DNA from: Tubiluchus corallicola
Lineage: Eukaryota > Priapulida > Priapulimorpha > Priapulimorphida > Tubiluchidae
Direction of reading: 5' to 3'
Length of the DNA stretch: 64,000 nt
NCBI GenBank assembly: GCA_030141605.1
Contig: JAQGDQ010000704.1
Span: 28,501-92,500, forward strand
The notes below the pieces were generated by a model. The model saw only the letters and a program-made list of their open reading frames with translations. It did not search any database and had not been told where the DNA came from. Positions 1 to 10,544 of this stretch are shown in pieces. Within the stretch, counting starts at the first letter, position 1, and every line of letters starts with the position of its first letter. Both the position numbers and the translations under genes were made by a program.

Positions 1-125
1 TACTGTATTTATTTAGACATATATATATTTTATATCATAACCTTCATTTTCATAGTAATATCATGCTGTACACATATTTTGGCATATTACATTAATATTT
101 TTAAATTAACTTTATTTATTTAAAA

Positions 126-585
126 CAGGGGTGGCCACATTAAACTTTCCCGCAATTCCTGCGGGCCACAGGCAGTTTGATCAAGGAGCCAAGCACAGAA
201 AGGCCAAATAACGATTTTTTTGCATCCGACCTGCGTACATCATTACTACTGCACTCAAGAAACTATTTTAGAAGTTATTAAAATTTATTTTACAAACCAT
301 ATATTTCTACTTTCAGGACAGATAGTGGTAATTTCATTACAATGCATATTAGTAATGTGTATCACACAGTCTGTGTAGTACAGTGACATTAAGCTACAAC
401 CGTCTTGTAAGGATTAATGGCAGCCGATCTAGTAGAAAAAACTACCCGCACTATCTTTGGGATCGTGGCACAGACTTCAGCGGGATACACTCAATTAATC
501 GCCCGGGCCGCACTTTCTTTAGGCTGATAAATCTCTTCGCGGGCCGCACAAATTCTCTCGGCGGGCCGCAATTTGCACACCCCTG
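126..585. mobile_element. hAT-type MITE flanked by about 60 bp direct repeats
   Basis: The element starts CAGGGGTGGCC and ends GCACACCCCTG, a terminal inverted repeat typical of hAT elements. It is 460 bp with no transposase. A relative lies at 28998-29481 and the mirror copy at 52158-52617. Unusually, it is bracketed by a direct repeat of about 60 bp (66-125 and 586-650, both starting CTGTACACATATTTTGGC), far longer than the 8 bp duplication of hAT insertion. Confidence 0.8.
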
Positions 586-660
586 CTGTACACATATTTT
601 GGCATATTACATATTACATTAATATTTTTAAATTAACCTTATTTATTTAACATAATGTAC

Positions 661-1800
661 TTGCAAACCAAAACCGTCCATAAGTCGACATAGTTAAAAC
701 TACATTATGATGCTTCAAAGTAGAATGCACCAAAATTTTGGTCTAATGTTAATTTTTCCTTTTTTATAAAAACAAGCGCTAGATATATTTAACTTTTGTA
801 TTCTGACATCAAATTATCAAGAAAATGTTCAAAAAATACTAAAAATCTAATTTTATAACCCTGTACCCTCGTGCTAGAAATTAGTACTGCAATTTCAAAA
901 AGCTTGTATCTTCAAACTCCTGATAGTAGCTCGTGGAAACAGTCATTTTGCTTCTGGTTTTTTCCTGTTGCCAAGCCCAGATCTTCGTCACAAAAGAGCC
1001 ATCTACTGGATTTAAACGTAACTTCAATTTGCTCTTGCAAAGTCCATAGCAACCAACATTTGTACGGTTGCTAAGTGTTTTGTAGAGACGTGACAAAAAA
1101 CAATGGCTGACTTTAACAGTGATTTTCTCAAGATTATGTTCTTCGGTGCGCAGCCTGCACCTCAACTTCAATGTGGATTATCTCAGCTTAGAAATAACAT
1201 AGAGTGATGAACTTGGTATCAAAATGATCCTCATGAAATGGAGATTCAGGATATGTGAATAACTAGAAAAGCTTAATTGCCATCTTATGGACGACTTTCC
1301 TATGCAAGCTCACACAAACAGACCTCAACTTCAATGTAGATTATCTCAGCTTAGAAATAACATAGAGTGATGAACTTGGTATCAAAATGATCCTCATGAA
1401 ATGGAGATTCAGGATATGTGAATAACCAGAAAACGTTAATTGCTGACTCTTGGACGATTTTGCTAAGCAAGCACGCATATGTCACTTGGGGTGAGATGAG
1501 ATGACACGATGTGAGGTGAATCAGGTGAGTTGAGGTGAGGTGAGGTGAGATGAGATGAGATGAGACTAGAAAAACTCAATTGCCGACTCATGGACGATTT
1601 TGCTATGCAAGCACACACAAACAGACCTCAACTTCAACGTTGATTATCTCAGCTTAGAAATAACATAGAGCAATGAACTTGGTATCAAAATGATCCTCAT
1701 AAAATGGAGATTCAGGATATGTGAATAACTTAGGAAAGCTTAATTGCTGACTGATGGAAGATTTTGCTAAGCATGCACACACACGTTGTTATTAAATGAC
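661..1800. repeat. Foldback-like dispersed repeat with tandem ends
   Basis: This is a dispersed element with mirror copy at 50945-52085 and a diverged third copy at 62985-63775. Its ends are inverted (TTGCAAACCAAAACCGTCCATAA near 661 against reversed copies around 1300-1780). The end region, carrying GACCTCAACTTCAA and CTCATGAAATGGAGATTCAG, is repeated three times at 1170-1790. Short ATGAGATGAGGTGAG-like simple repeats sit at 1490-1565. Open frames in 881-1171 are shared by all copies but look like repeat sequence, not a gene. Confidence 0.7.
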
Positions 1801-1906
1801 TAATCCTTACACGCAAGTGTGTTATTGTGCCAGAGTGTGAATGAATAAATAATAAATAATAATAAATAATATAATATTTAGATACTGGCATGTAATCTAA
1901 TCATAC

Positions 1907-2087
1907 CTGTGCGCAGAGTGAAAGATCGGGCAGGCCGGCATCTGACACATATCAGACAACATGTCAGCACACCGCTGCAAGTACTTCAGCGCCGGGACGC
2001 ACAAGTCTACACTCTGAGTTTGCTCGTCGACGCTGTAGTCATCATCGCTGTCGCTGTAGTATACCTCGTCATCGCACAAACTTTCGC
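1907..2087 (-). CDS. ARFGEF3: ARFGEF3 exon, left copy (acidic linker and conserved helix)
   Basis: This 181-nt exon has an acceptor on - after AACAACAG and a donor GTATGATT. The frame begins GESLCDDEVYYSDSDDDYS, an acidic stretch, followed by LCVPALKYLQRCADMLSDM. The latter matches the vertebrate ARFGEF3 segment LCLPALDYLRRCSQLL. It is the last left-copy exon in the window; the next exon would lie left of position 1. Its translation is identical to the mirror exon 50656-50836. Splice phase (2 nt in, 2 nt out) is consistent with its neighbours. Confidence 0.88.
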
Positions 2088-2127
2088 CTGTTGTTAAAGG
2101 AAAGCAATGCTTTAGCAAATATAGTCA

Positions 2128-2530
2128 TGTAATACACGGTTAGAAAGTCCGTATCTAACCATATATAGTTTGTTAACAGGTAACGTAATGTGTAAAAAAT
2201 AACTCAAACCCTAGTCGTAAAATCGCCGTATTCGGACTTGCAACGATACTTCCTCCGGAGTCCAAATAGCCATTTTCGTTGCTGTACTTAAGCGAATTTA
2301 GTCGTGTGATCACACGGTTAGAAAGCCTGCGAAATTCTCTATCTAACCATATATAGTTTGTTAACAGGTAACGTAATGTGTAAAAAATAACTCAAACACT
2401 GGTTGTAAAATCACAGGTTTTAGGTTCAGGTTTGCAACTATACTTCCTCCGGATTCCAAAAACATGGATTCGAACTTTCAACCGCAATTACGAACGCAGT
2501 ATTTAAGCGAATTTAGCCGTGAAATTCTTG
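2128..2530. repeat. Two-copy tandem repeat carrying a short 18S-like tract
   Basis: Two units of about 190 bp share TTTGTTAACAGGTAACGTAATG and TAAAAAATAACTCAAAC. Each contains a tract of about 25 nt reading TTGCAACGATACTTCCTCC or a close variant, which resembles the antisense of a conserved 18S rRNA stretch present in full in the pseudogene at 13724-14678. A third isolated tract is at about 3307-3345. The mirror is at 50213-50615. Confidence 0.6.
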
Positions 2531-3444
2531 CTGCGTGTAGTGATATACTGCAATAATCGTGCTAAATTTTGTTATTTGACAAATCTTTCGCGGGTGTTCA
2601 TTCATGTTTGCGTCTTGCCTCTTTAAATATTCTAAAATTTTAAGATATCAGAGAATTTTCGAACTTTTTACGATTTCTGTCAAGGATTTTTTGTTTGTTA
2701 AATTTAATATAACCATACAGTTACAAGTGGCGACACCTGGCCTCAATATTTGCATGCTAGTGAATTTCCGGTCATTTAAGTTTCAATGTGTTCATGTGAT
2801 GACGTGTTTCTGTGAACTCACGATTTAATGCCAACGATGTATGTAAATTTTATTTAGTCATTTATTTTATTTACTGTAAGTCTCTCATTAATTTCATTTA
2901 ATCGTAATCGACTTTTTGATAGAAATGAGTTAGTTTATTAAAGGAATTTATATATCTTGTTTCAGATAAAATGTAATATTTTGGGTAATGGCGTCACAGT
3001 GTCAGATATGATGAAGTAAATGACTAAGGGGCATGTGACGTGAAAATGGTACACAAACAATAAACAGTTATGCTGAGCAAAATGATGACTTTGTTTGTCA
3101 CCGTAACACCCAAACAATTTCCAATCCGTGTGGTTACACAAAAATCAATGAAAAGGCCATTTTTCTACCAATAACATCATTCGTCGACTGAAGATAAGCG
3201 GCGTGCTGTTCATTTACATCAAAAGTATGTATAAGACAATTTTTTATAGGCAATTAAATATATTTATCGTTAAACCACCACAAGTTACTTATACAATACA
3301 TCAGATTTGCAATGATACTTCCTCCGGAGTCCAAAAAGCCATTTTCGTCCAAAATGGCAGCTAATGCTAGCTCAGCAACCTAGATAATACAGCGACAATC
3401 GGTCGTACCCGTAAAATAATTCGGACAGCTTAAGCAAAACTCAC

Positions 3445-3554
3445 CTGTTCCCTTTACGTATTTCAACAAGCAGAGTATGCAGTCCACGGATGCATTAGCA
3501 AATACCAGCAGATTCTCCGTGCCCAGGAATGCATCAAACACATCAAACAGTGCC
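3445..3554 (-). CDS. ARFGEF3: ARFGEF3 exon, left copy (FDVFDAFLGTENLLVFANA segment)
   Basis: This 110-nt exon on - lies between acceptor CATTGTAG and donor GTGAGTTTTG. It encodes ALFDVFDAFLGTENLLVFAN and ends VKGT, matching the vertebrate ARFGEF3 segment PVFDVFEAFLNTDNIQVFAN...VKG. It differs from the mirror exon 49189-49298 only by a synonymous change seen in the sampled codons. Phase is 1 nt in and 1 nt out, fitting the neighbouring exons. Confidence 0.88.
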
Positions 3555-3651
3555 CTACAATGAAACGCAGTAACAAAACACTTTTAAACCTTAAGAAGTG
3601 GGCGTGGGCTTTTGGCGGTCCTATCACGTAGCCAAACAGGCCCCCTTTTCT

Positions 3652-4943
3652 TGAAGGAAAACCGGATGATTATGTAAGCATTAGTGCAGAATAAAGATGT
3701 TCTAAAATATTGAAAACTACAATAGCTTTTTTTAAATCAAAGTTCAGATTAAATAATAATTACCTCGGATACTCAAATTTTGTTAAACTTTTAAAGCTAT
3801 GCGCGGCTCAGTGAATCTACTAAGATTGACAACTGCGCTTTTTGTCACATTCGCATGGCCGACAAATAGAAGGTGGTACTGTGATAACCATGATCATGAA
3901 CTGCAGTGTTAGTTTCTGATGTCATATTATGTAGAGCCCATTTCTCGTGACATCATGCATTTAAGCAGTACTGTAACACTTATGCAAATGTGCTTGATGT
4001 GCAAGGGAAGACGCCTGCCATTGCACAAACTGTGTTTAGTTTCTGACGTAAGCAATGGCTGTGTTCGGTTACCGTTAATTAACTTTCTGAGCTAATTATT
4101 CAAATACTGGAAACAATTGTTAACTTTTATAGGCAAGAAAATGCATATTTTGGACAGTAAATTAAAATGAGATTGAGTCTAAACAATCGTCCGGTCTTCC
4201 TTTAAGCTTTATAGGCAAGAAAATGTATATTTTGGACAGTAAATTAAAATGAGATTGAGTCTAAACAATCGTCCGGTCTTCCTTTAAGCTTTATAGGCAA
4301 GAAAATGTATATTTTGGACAGTAAATTAAAATGAGATTGAGTCTAAACAATCGTCCGGTCTTCCTTTAAGCTTTATAGGCAAGAAAATGTATATTTTGGA
4401 CAGTAAATTAAAATGAGATTGAGTCTAAACAATCGTCCGGTCTTCCTTTAAGCTTTATAGGCAAGAAAATGCATACTTTGGACAGTAAAATAAAATGAGA
4501 TTGAGTCTAAACAATCGTCCGGTCTTCCTTTAAGCTTTATAGGCAAGAAAATGCATATTTTGGACAGTAAATTAAAATGAGATTGAGTCTAAACAATCGT
4601 CCGGTCTTCCTTTAAGCTTTATAGGCAAGAAAATGTATATTTTGGACAGTAAATTAAAATGAGATTGAGTCTAAACAATCGTCCGGTCTTCCTTTAAGCT
4701 TTATAGGCAAGAAAATGTATATTTTGGACAGTAAATTAAAATGAGATTGAGTCTAAACAATCGTCCGGTCTTCCTTTAAGCTTTATAGGCAAGAAAATGT
4801 ATATTTTGGACAGTAAATTAAAATGAGATTGAGTCTAAACAATCGTCCGGTCTTCCTTTAAGCTTTATAGGCAAGAAAATGTATATTTTGGACAGTAAAT
4901 TAAAATGAGATTGAGTCTAAACAATCGTCTGGTCTTCCTTTAA
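3652..4943. mobile_element. TTAA-type MITE whose right end is amplified about ten-fold
   Basis: The element begins AAGGAAAACCGGATGATTATG and ends CAATCGTCTGGTCTTCCTTTAA. The unexpanded relative at 62068-62623 is 556 bp with one copy of the terminal block. Here that block (about 86 bp, with TATAGGCAAGAAAATG, TTTTGGACAGTAAATT and AATCGTCCGGTCTTCC) is repeated head to tail about ten times over 4130-4943. Mirror copy at 47801-49100. Superfamily is uncertain; the TTAA flanks would fit piggyBac-like elements. Confidence 0.75.
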
Positions 4944-5465
4944 AGGTTAGTACCGTCGTCTGTAACAAACACACAATTTCAAAAGACTTATGATGCATTG
5001 AGTGACTGAGGAAGACAGAATAACGAAAAAAATAACTAAAACTGACACCCCTTAAATATACAAATATATTGTATTTCCACATACAATAATCCTATGTCAT
5101 AAGCAAATGTGGGCGTTGTTGTTATACATTGTTATGACAATGAAATACCATTTATTTTCACCCTCCCCCCGCCTGCACCGTGATGGTTCGATCCAATACG
5201 AAGCCATTGTATATCAACATTGCACTGCAGCTGTAACGAATGGCCTCGTTGGTTCAACTGGCAAACTAACGCGCAAGATTAGTATCTCAGCATCTAAGCA
5301 AGCACCATCGATTGACAAAACTCCAACAACCAGATCTTATAATAAATCTAGTCAAATTTCTAGTATATTCAGTGAGCTAGTGACCTCATTAGCAAAAACC
5401 GCATTAAATGTAGCCTAAGCACTGCTGTGCCAATAGTTTGAATTTCTTAACTTTCGAAATATCAA

Positions 5466-5466
5466 A

Positions 5467-5510
<44 letters not shown>

Positions 5511-5541
5511 GAGAGAGGGAGAGAGAGAAAGAAAAGAGAGA

Positions 5542-5604
<63 letters not shown>

Positions 5605-5611
5605 AGAGAGA
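5466..5611. repeat. (GA)n microsatellite
   Basis: A nearly pure GA tract with a few AA or GG interruptions, about 145 bp. The mirror (CT)n tract is at 47137-47287. Confidence 0.97.
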
Positions 5612-5729
5612 TCACCGTAAGTATGAATTTTTATTTAAACACAAGATATTATATGTTAAGCAGCATAACGTGACATCTGTTAAATTATCAGCTCAGGATG
5701 CAGAAAGAGTAAAGGTCAAAAACATATTA

Positions 5730-6212
5730 CGGTCAACCTCGGATATAAGGGACACCTCGGGATTGGAAAAAATCATCCCTTGTATCCGATGTCCCTTATA
5801 GCCGAAGTTGAGACCAGACAGAGGGTGTATTTAGACCTGTACTTTTCTGTAGTTTTACCCATATTTTTATGGATTATTGCTACACATTCCGTGCAAACAG
5901 TATGTACGAAGCTCCTTCAGTGATGCGAGATGTATGTAAACGCGGAAACCGAGCTGTTCGAAGGCCGAGTTTGCGAAAAATTGAGGTTAGAAATCTATCA
6001 ACTTCGCTTTGATCATAGGCTCCCCTATATGCGAGGTAATTTACCTGGGTTTCTATTATGCGGGACCTGAAGATATCATCCCTTCAAATCATATCCGTTA
6101 TATCCGAGTACCTTATGTACGGAGATTTTTACATAGGAAAAACATTACGAAAAATCGGGACCGGTGTTGTTGGTCCTTTATAAGTGAGTGTCCCTTATAA
6201 GCGTGTTGACTG
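5730..6212. mobile_element. pogo/Tigger-like MITE
   Basis: Terminal inverted repeats read CGGTCAACCTCGGATATAAG at the left and, reversed, CAGTCAACACGCTTATAAGG at the right. TA dinucleotides flank both ends, as expected for the Tc1/mariner-pogo superfamily. The element is 483 bp without transposase. Mirror at 46539-47021. Confidence 0.8.
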
Positions 6213-6356
6213 TATACAACTTATCTGTCTGCCATTAATTGTACTAGCAAGATAGATTTCCAAAGGGCAAAAATTCTGACAGACAATCAACACTTCCCTA
6301 ATATCAGGATAACGCATTATTATTTCAAACACGAAAGATCCTCATTAAGCGCGTAC

Positions 6357-6510
6357 CTAACGTGGGCCACCTGCGTCTCGGTTATATCTTCATTTTCGTC
6401 GTGAGTTTGATGCGGAACTCGTACACAGCGCAACGCGCCAAAAAGTGTTCCCATCCAGAGCGTATTTCTGCAGTGGAGCCTTCCACAAACTCGCATATGG
6501 AGCAAACAAT
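6357..6510 (-). pseudogene. ARFGEF3: ARFGEF3 exon, left copy, with 1-nt frameshifting deletion
   Basis: This is the counterpart of the right-arm exon 46240-46394 (155 nt) but is 154 nt long. On -, the frame reads IVCSICEFVEGSTAEIRSGW and should continue RPLFGAL, as in the right arm and in vertebrate ARFGEF3 (SGWRPLFSAL). Here the bases after GGATGG are GAACACTT instead of CGACCACTT, so the frame shifts and soon meets a stop. Splice sites (acceptor TTTTTGGATAG, donor GTACGC) are preserved. Either this copy is inactivated or the base loss is a sequencing or consensus error near a run of T. Confidence 0.85.
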
Positions 6511-6528
6511 CTATCCAGAAATACAAAG

Positions 6529-6810
6529 TATAATAATAATAATAATATATTAATAATAATAATAATATTATTAATAATAATAATAATAATAATAGTAATA
6601 ACAATGATTATGATGATGATGATGATGATGATAATAATAATAACAATAATAATAATAACAAATTAATTCTTGTTAAGCACCTTACAAAATATGTCTCAAA
6701 GCAGCAAAAGCAGTAGCAGCAGCAGCAACAACAACAGCAATAGTATCATCATAACCATCACCATCATCATCATCACTATCATCATCATCACAATCATCAT
6801 CATTATCATC
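6529..6810. repeat. Compound AAT / ATG / CAGCAA / ATC microsatellite
   Basis: Successive tracts of AAT, GAT, AGC/AAC and CAT trinucleotides lie directly upstream (on -) of the acceptor of the frameshifted exon. Translated low-complexity frames here are meaningless. Mirror at about 45945-46230. Confidence 0.95.
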
Positions 6811-7046
6811 AGCGGCAGTAACTGCGGGGTCAAACATTTGGTGTTACACCAATTAACTTCTGCACAATCATCAATGTAACTAATTGTCACAGTTACATCT
6901 GCTACAAATCAACAATTTGACATTAATGTATATTATTGCTGCCAGGCTAACTATTTCCTATCTAGCACTGAATTTGCACCTTGCTGCACTTCACATTAGA
7001 AAAAAGGTAAATATGACGTAAAGAGGTAAACACCCCCCCCCCCCAC

Positions 7047-7226
7047 CTGGTCTTGTACGTCGGTGTCGCACAACTCTAAGCAAAGCAAATTTTCAAACGG
7101 TTTGAACAACGCCTCGCAGAAGTGAAAGTGCGGAAGTTCCGACTGCGAGTTCAGCAATGCGTTGATGATGTCATGGATGTAGGACACGGCTTTACGTGAA
7201 ATGATTCTGTCTCGATGACAAGCCGC
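7047..7226 (-). CDS. ARFGEF3: ARFGEF3 exon, left copy (PHFHFCEALFKPFENLLCLE segment)
   Basis: This 180-nt, phase 0-0 exon on - starts AACHRDRIISRKAVSYIHDI and ends LELCDTDVQDQ. The vertebrate ARFGEF3 protein has AACHKERHVSQKAVSFIHDI and LELCDEDVQDQ at the same place, one of the best conserved blocks of the family. The acceptor is GTATTTTCAG. The donor is unusual: GT followed by a run of twelve G residues. Protein identical to mirror exon 45524-45703. Confidence 0.92.
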
Positions 7227-7281
7227 CTGAAAATACATTTCAAAACTCGTTATTGTTAGCTAATTAACACAACTAACACTA

Positions 7282-7835
7282 CCAGAATTGAATTATGAAT
7301 TATGAATTTATTCCACAGCAACTCAAACATACATATAAATTGATATAACATTGAAAAGAAATATAAACTATGTGAGTTACTGTGAGGAGGGGGAAGGAGC
7401 ATTGAGCTTTCGAGTCCTCCTCCAGATAAGTGAAACAATTGACAATTAACATTACATTTTCATCAGTTATAGCGTGCATTAGAACAAAATAAGTTTTCTT
7501 AGTAACTTAAGATCAGGATGAGTAAAATTGTGAGTTAATTATACCATCGTAGTAGGTAATTCTTTGATGCTTTTTTAAATTGATAAAGATTAATGAGTTT
7601 TCATTTCACGTGGAATTGATGACCATATTTTAATAGCATTATATTTTGATGACTGTTTCATTATATTTGTTTTTGGAAGAGGGAGTACATAGTTTCCGAC
7701 TGAATATCTTGTGTAATGATCATGTTGATTTGAAACTGGACTAAAGTAAGACTGAAAAGCTGGTGGAAGTAGTGAATTATGATACTGATACATGAAATGA
7801 AGACAATACATGTCATATCATAATTCACTACTTCC
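7282..7835 (-). mobile_element. Non-LTR retrotransposon 3' remnant with 20 bp foldback at its 5' end
   Basis: On -, the frame 7811-7590 reads ...HYTRYSVGNYVLPLPKTN...KIWSSIPREMK, the typical far C-terminus of a LINE ORF2 (Y-x-TR...LP...KxW..IP). It is followed by a 3' UTR and an AATTCAT-type tail near 7290. The 5' boundary forms a perfect 20 bp hairpin (7765-7784 with 7816-7835). Related sequence CTAATTAACACAACTAACACTA borders the insert on both sides (about 7258 and 7852), like a long target-site duplication. Mirror at 44915-45468. Confidence 0.75.
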
Positions 7836-7851
7836 AGGCTCGTTATTCTTA

Positions 7852-8240
7852 GCTAATTAACACAACTAACACTAACAGGCCACTATAATTAATGGACATT
7901 TCTCTGATATTGAACCTGTTAAATGTGGCATGCCACAAGGATCAACTCTAGGGCCATTACTATTTCTAATACATGTTATTTGTTGCATGTTAATTCATTA
8001 CAGTAATTCATTTCAAAATGACACATTACTTTTTGCTAATTAACGTAACTAGCACTTACAGGTCATTGTAATTATGGACATTTCTCTGATATTGATCCTG
8101 TTAAATGTAGTATGCCACAAGGATCAACTCTAGGGCCATTACTATTTATAATACATGTTATTTATTGCATATTAATTCATTACATTAATTCATTTCAAAA
8201 TGATGCATTATTTTTTGCTAATTAACGTAACTAGCACTTA
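7852..8240 (+). repeat. 184 bp tandem repeat containing a LINE reverse-transcriptase motif
   Basis: Two full units and a partial third each start CTAATTAACRYAACTARCAC. Each full unit encodes on + CxMPQGSTLGPLLF, the conserved LINE reverse-transcriptase domain 5 motif, at about 7928-7970 and 8110-8150. No long frame surrounds it. The orientation is opposite to the C-terminal LINE fragment at 7282-7835, as in LINE insertions with 5' inversion. Mirror at 44505-44900. Confidence 0.7.
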
Positions 8241-8544
8241 CAGGTCACTGTAATTATGGATATTGTCAAGGAACCACTCTAGGGTAGTCCTTTTCAGTTA
8301 CAGCCCTGATAAAAAGAGGTCCATACCCGGAAGTGCAGAAAATTGTTTTGATAGATTCAGCTTTACATGCACCACTCTTTTCTATATTAGAACAGCATTT
8401 GTAGCCAAAACCTCTTTTTACTACCCACATTGGGATTGCAAAAATTTGGCATTATAGTGCAAGTTTGACACTACAAGAAGGTGTATCAATACATACAGGT
8501 ATGTGCAAATGTAAATATTTCGTTCTGCTAAAATTTGGGTATCA

Positions 8545-8790
8545 ACTTCTTCAAGGACTCCTTCAGAATCTTTGCTGCATTTTACATGGGTTCGTGAAAA
8601 ACTGCTCTCACTAAGCAGCAGTTACGTTATATTTGACAAATTTTGTGGATTTCCACTCCTCACACAATGGATTTTCATGCAAACTTATATATGAAATGCA
8701 TCTGATTTTTGACGAATAAATTCAAAAAAGCTTTCAGTAACTACAGTGTTTGGTACTGTAACAATGTACAGTATCACTTAGTCATAAGTC
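8545..8790 (+). repeat. Dispersed repeat, copy 1 (ACTGCTCTCACTAAGC family)
   Basis: Shares with 17813-18056 the ordered blocks ACTGCTCTCACTAAGC, ACTCCTCACACAATGG, AGCTTTCAGTAACT and CTGTAACAATGTACAGTA. Mirror at 43960-44205. The repeat has no coding potential. Confidence 0.7.
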
Positions 8791-9150
8791 ATTTTTTCAT
8801 AAGTAATTTATTTCACATTACACATTTACAATAGTTTCATGTACAATATCTAGTGAAAGGGCCTACAATGAACACAATACAAATAAGAAATACTGCACAG
8901 GAAAAGCCTCAAACACTGTTCACTTATACACGAAGGTAAATGTGTTGCGGGCAATCAAAAAGCAGGGCTTGTTAGATTGTCCCACACAGTGGAAGAAAAA
9001 AAGTAATGGAGATAATCTGAAAATTTAAAGTGAATCGTGATAAAAAAACATTAGTGCTTAAAATGGAATGATGTAATGAATGAAGCTCATATATGGGATA
9101 TATCACTTGTACAATGTACAGGATCAACTATACATAGACAACACTCTTAC

Positions 9151-9391
9151 CTCTACGAGATGCGAAGAAGCAACCGCCCAGGCTTTCATGACGTGTATGA
9201 GCGGACGTCCACTGCGCACGCACTTCAACATGACGTCGCCAAGACGATGCAACAACAGCAAGTCACCGCGGCCACCGCTGCGTGGAACCGGAGCTTGACT
9301 AAACAGCTGCAGTTGGCTAGCGGCACACAGCTCGGCCAGAAAGTTCGTCAGCGCCCGCAGATTCAGCTTACTGGCTGCATCTTCAAATAGC
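9151..9391 (-). CDS. ARFGEF3: ARFGEF3 exon, left copy (RLFEDAASKLNL segment)
   Basis: This 241-nt exon on - starts (R)LFEDAASKLNLRALTNFL and ends VMKAWAVASSHLVE. Vertebrate ARFGEF3 has RLFEDATDKLNLMAL...VMRCWSLVAPHLVE. Acceptor TTTTACTAG, donor GTAAGAGTG. Phase 1 nt in, 0 out. Identical protein to mirror exon 43359-43599. The middle is shorter and more GC-rich than the vertebrate equivalent. Confidence 0.92.
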
Positions 9392-9574
9392 CTAGTAAAA
9401 GTAATCAATTCAATTCAATTTTGTTTTCTCAATAGCAGTTAAAATTCGTCATAATTATTTTTAAGTTTCATTGCAGCTGAGAAGGAGCAGCGAAAGACCT
9501 ATTGGTCACTTGGTCAGCTGCTCCTTATTAAAAATACAAGTTTGCTCACAGGCTCATGACATTTTTTAGGTGTT

Positions 9575-9960
9575 TGTGCATGTATAAAAGGCAAAAGCAA
9601 CAAAAATCAACTAAAAGCAGAAATGCAATTCAAAGCATAACAAGGAATAACATCAAGCAAAAAATTAATGATATTAAATGTACAGCAAAAAATAATATCA
9701 AACAAACAAAAGCAACAAAAATCTACTCAAAGCAAAAATGCAATTCCACTCAGAATAAAAGTAAGTTTTCACAAGCAATGCAAAACGGAATTTAACTTAT
9801 AGTAAAAAATTATATCAAACAAAATGAAACTCAAAGCGAAAATTTCATAAAGCAAAAGCAATTCAACTGAAGGTAAAAGAATTTGTCAAAACCAAAGCAA
9901 AACAGAATTCAGCTTAGAGCAAAAATTATATCACACAAAAGCAACAAAATCAGGTGAGAA
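9575..9960. repeat. Degenerate A-rich tandem repeat
   Basis: Loose repeats of AAAGCAACAAAAATC, AGCAAAAATGCAATTC and AATATCAAACA over about 390 bp. A 10 bp inverted pair (AAGGAGCAGC with GCTGCTCCTT, about 9482-9535) lies just outside. The frames inside are low-complexity. Mirror at about 42790-43175. Confidence 0.65.
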
Positions 9961-10544
9961 GGGGTTTGTAATTTCTGTGTATTTGACAACTTTGAGGCAA
10001 TAATTTTGCTCATCAGTTGGAGGGAGCGCCTCTGCTTGATGAATACACGTAGGTTGCAAACAGATGTAGCAAAAAACTCAGATTCATCTACAAAACTCAC
10101 GTCTACAAAAAAACAGTGGTGGCTCATTGTTAAAATTACTGACGGTGCTGCTTCAGAAAATTTTTAGCCGTTGCTTTAGTACTGTGTAAAACGAAACAAA
10201 CATTATGTAATTTTCATGTTGTAATTTGTAATTCTAATTTTAAACAAACAAACATATGAAAATTCCTACATAAACTTGATAAAATTCTAAATAAAAAAAT
10301 GTTCGTTTGCGGTCACCGTTGTTCTGCATCTGTCTAGCATTTCGCTCCCACTAGAGGAGAATTTGTATCAGTTGCAAAACTGTCTGTTTCAAACTTAGAT
10401 GTTACAGCATCAATAAATTATGTTTAAAGCAAATATTACATTTCATCGGAGTAAAGAAACACTTTATTTCTACTTCTGATTGCATCCAATCGCGGATCTG
10501 TTTCACAGGAGCCGCCTACTGCAACCGTATGGAGCATTTCTCAC

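Noticed and set aside
383-622. 79-codon frame shared with 52121-52360 and 28981-29202
   Set aside because: Lies within the hAT MITE family and crosses its end; no transposase motif.
881-1171. 96-codon frame conserved in three places (also 51572-51862 and near 63284)
   Set aside because: All three lie inside the same dispersed repeat; conservation is no stronger than in the surrounding non-coding repeat and the third copy is broken.
6320-6890. Poly-Leu, poly-Ile and poly-Met frames
   Set aside because: Microsatellite translations.
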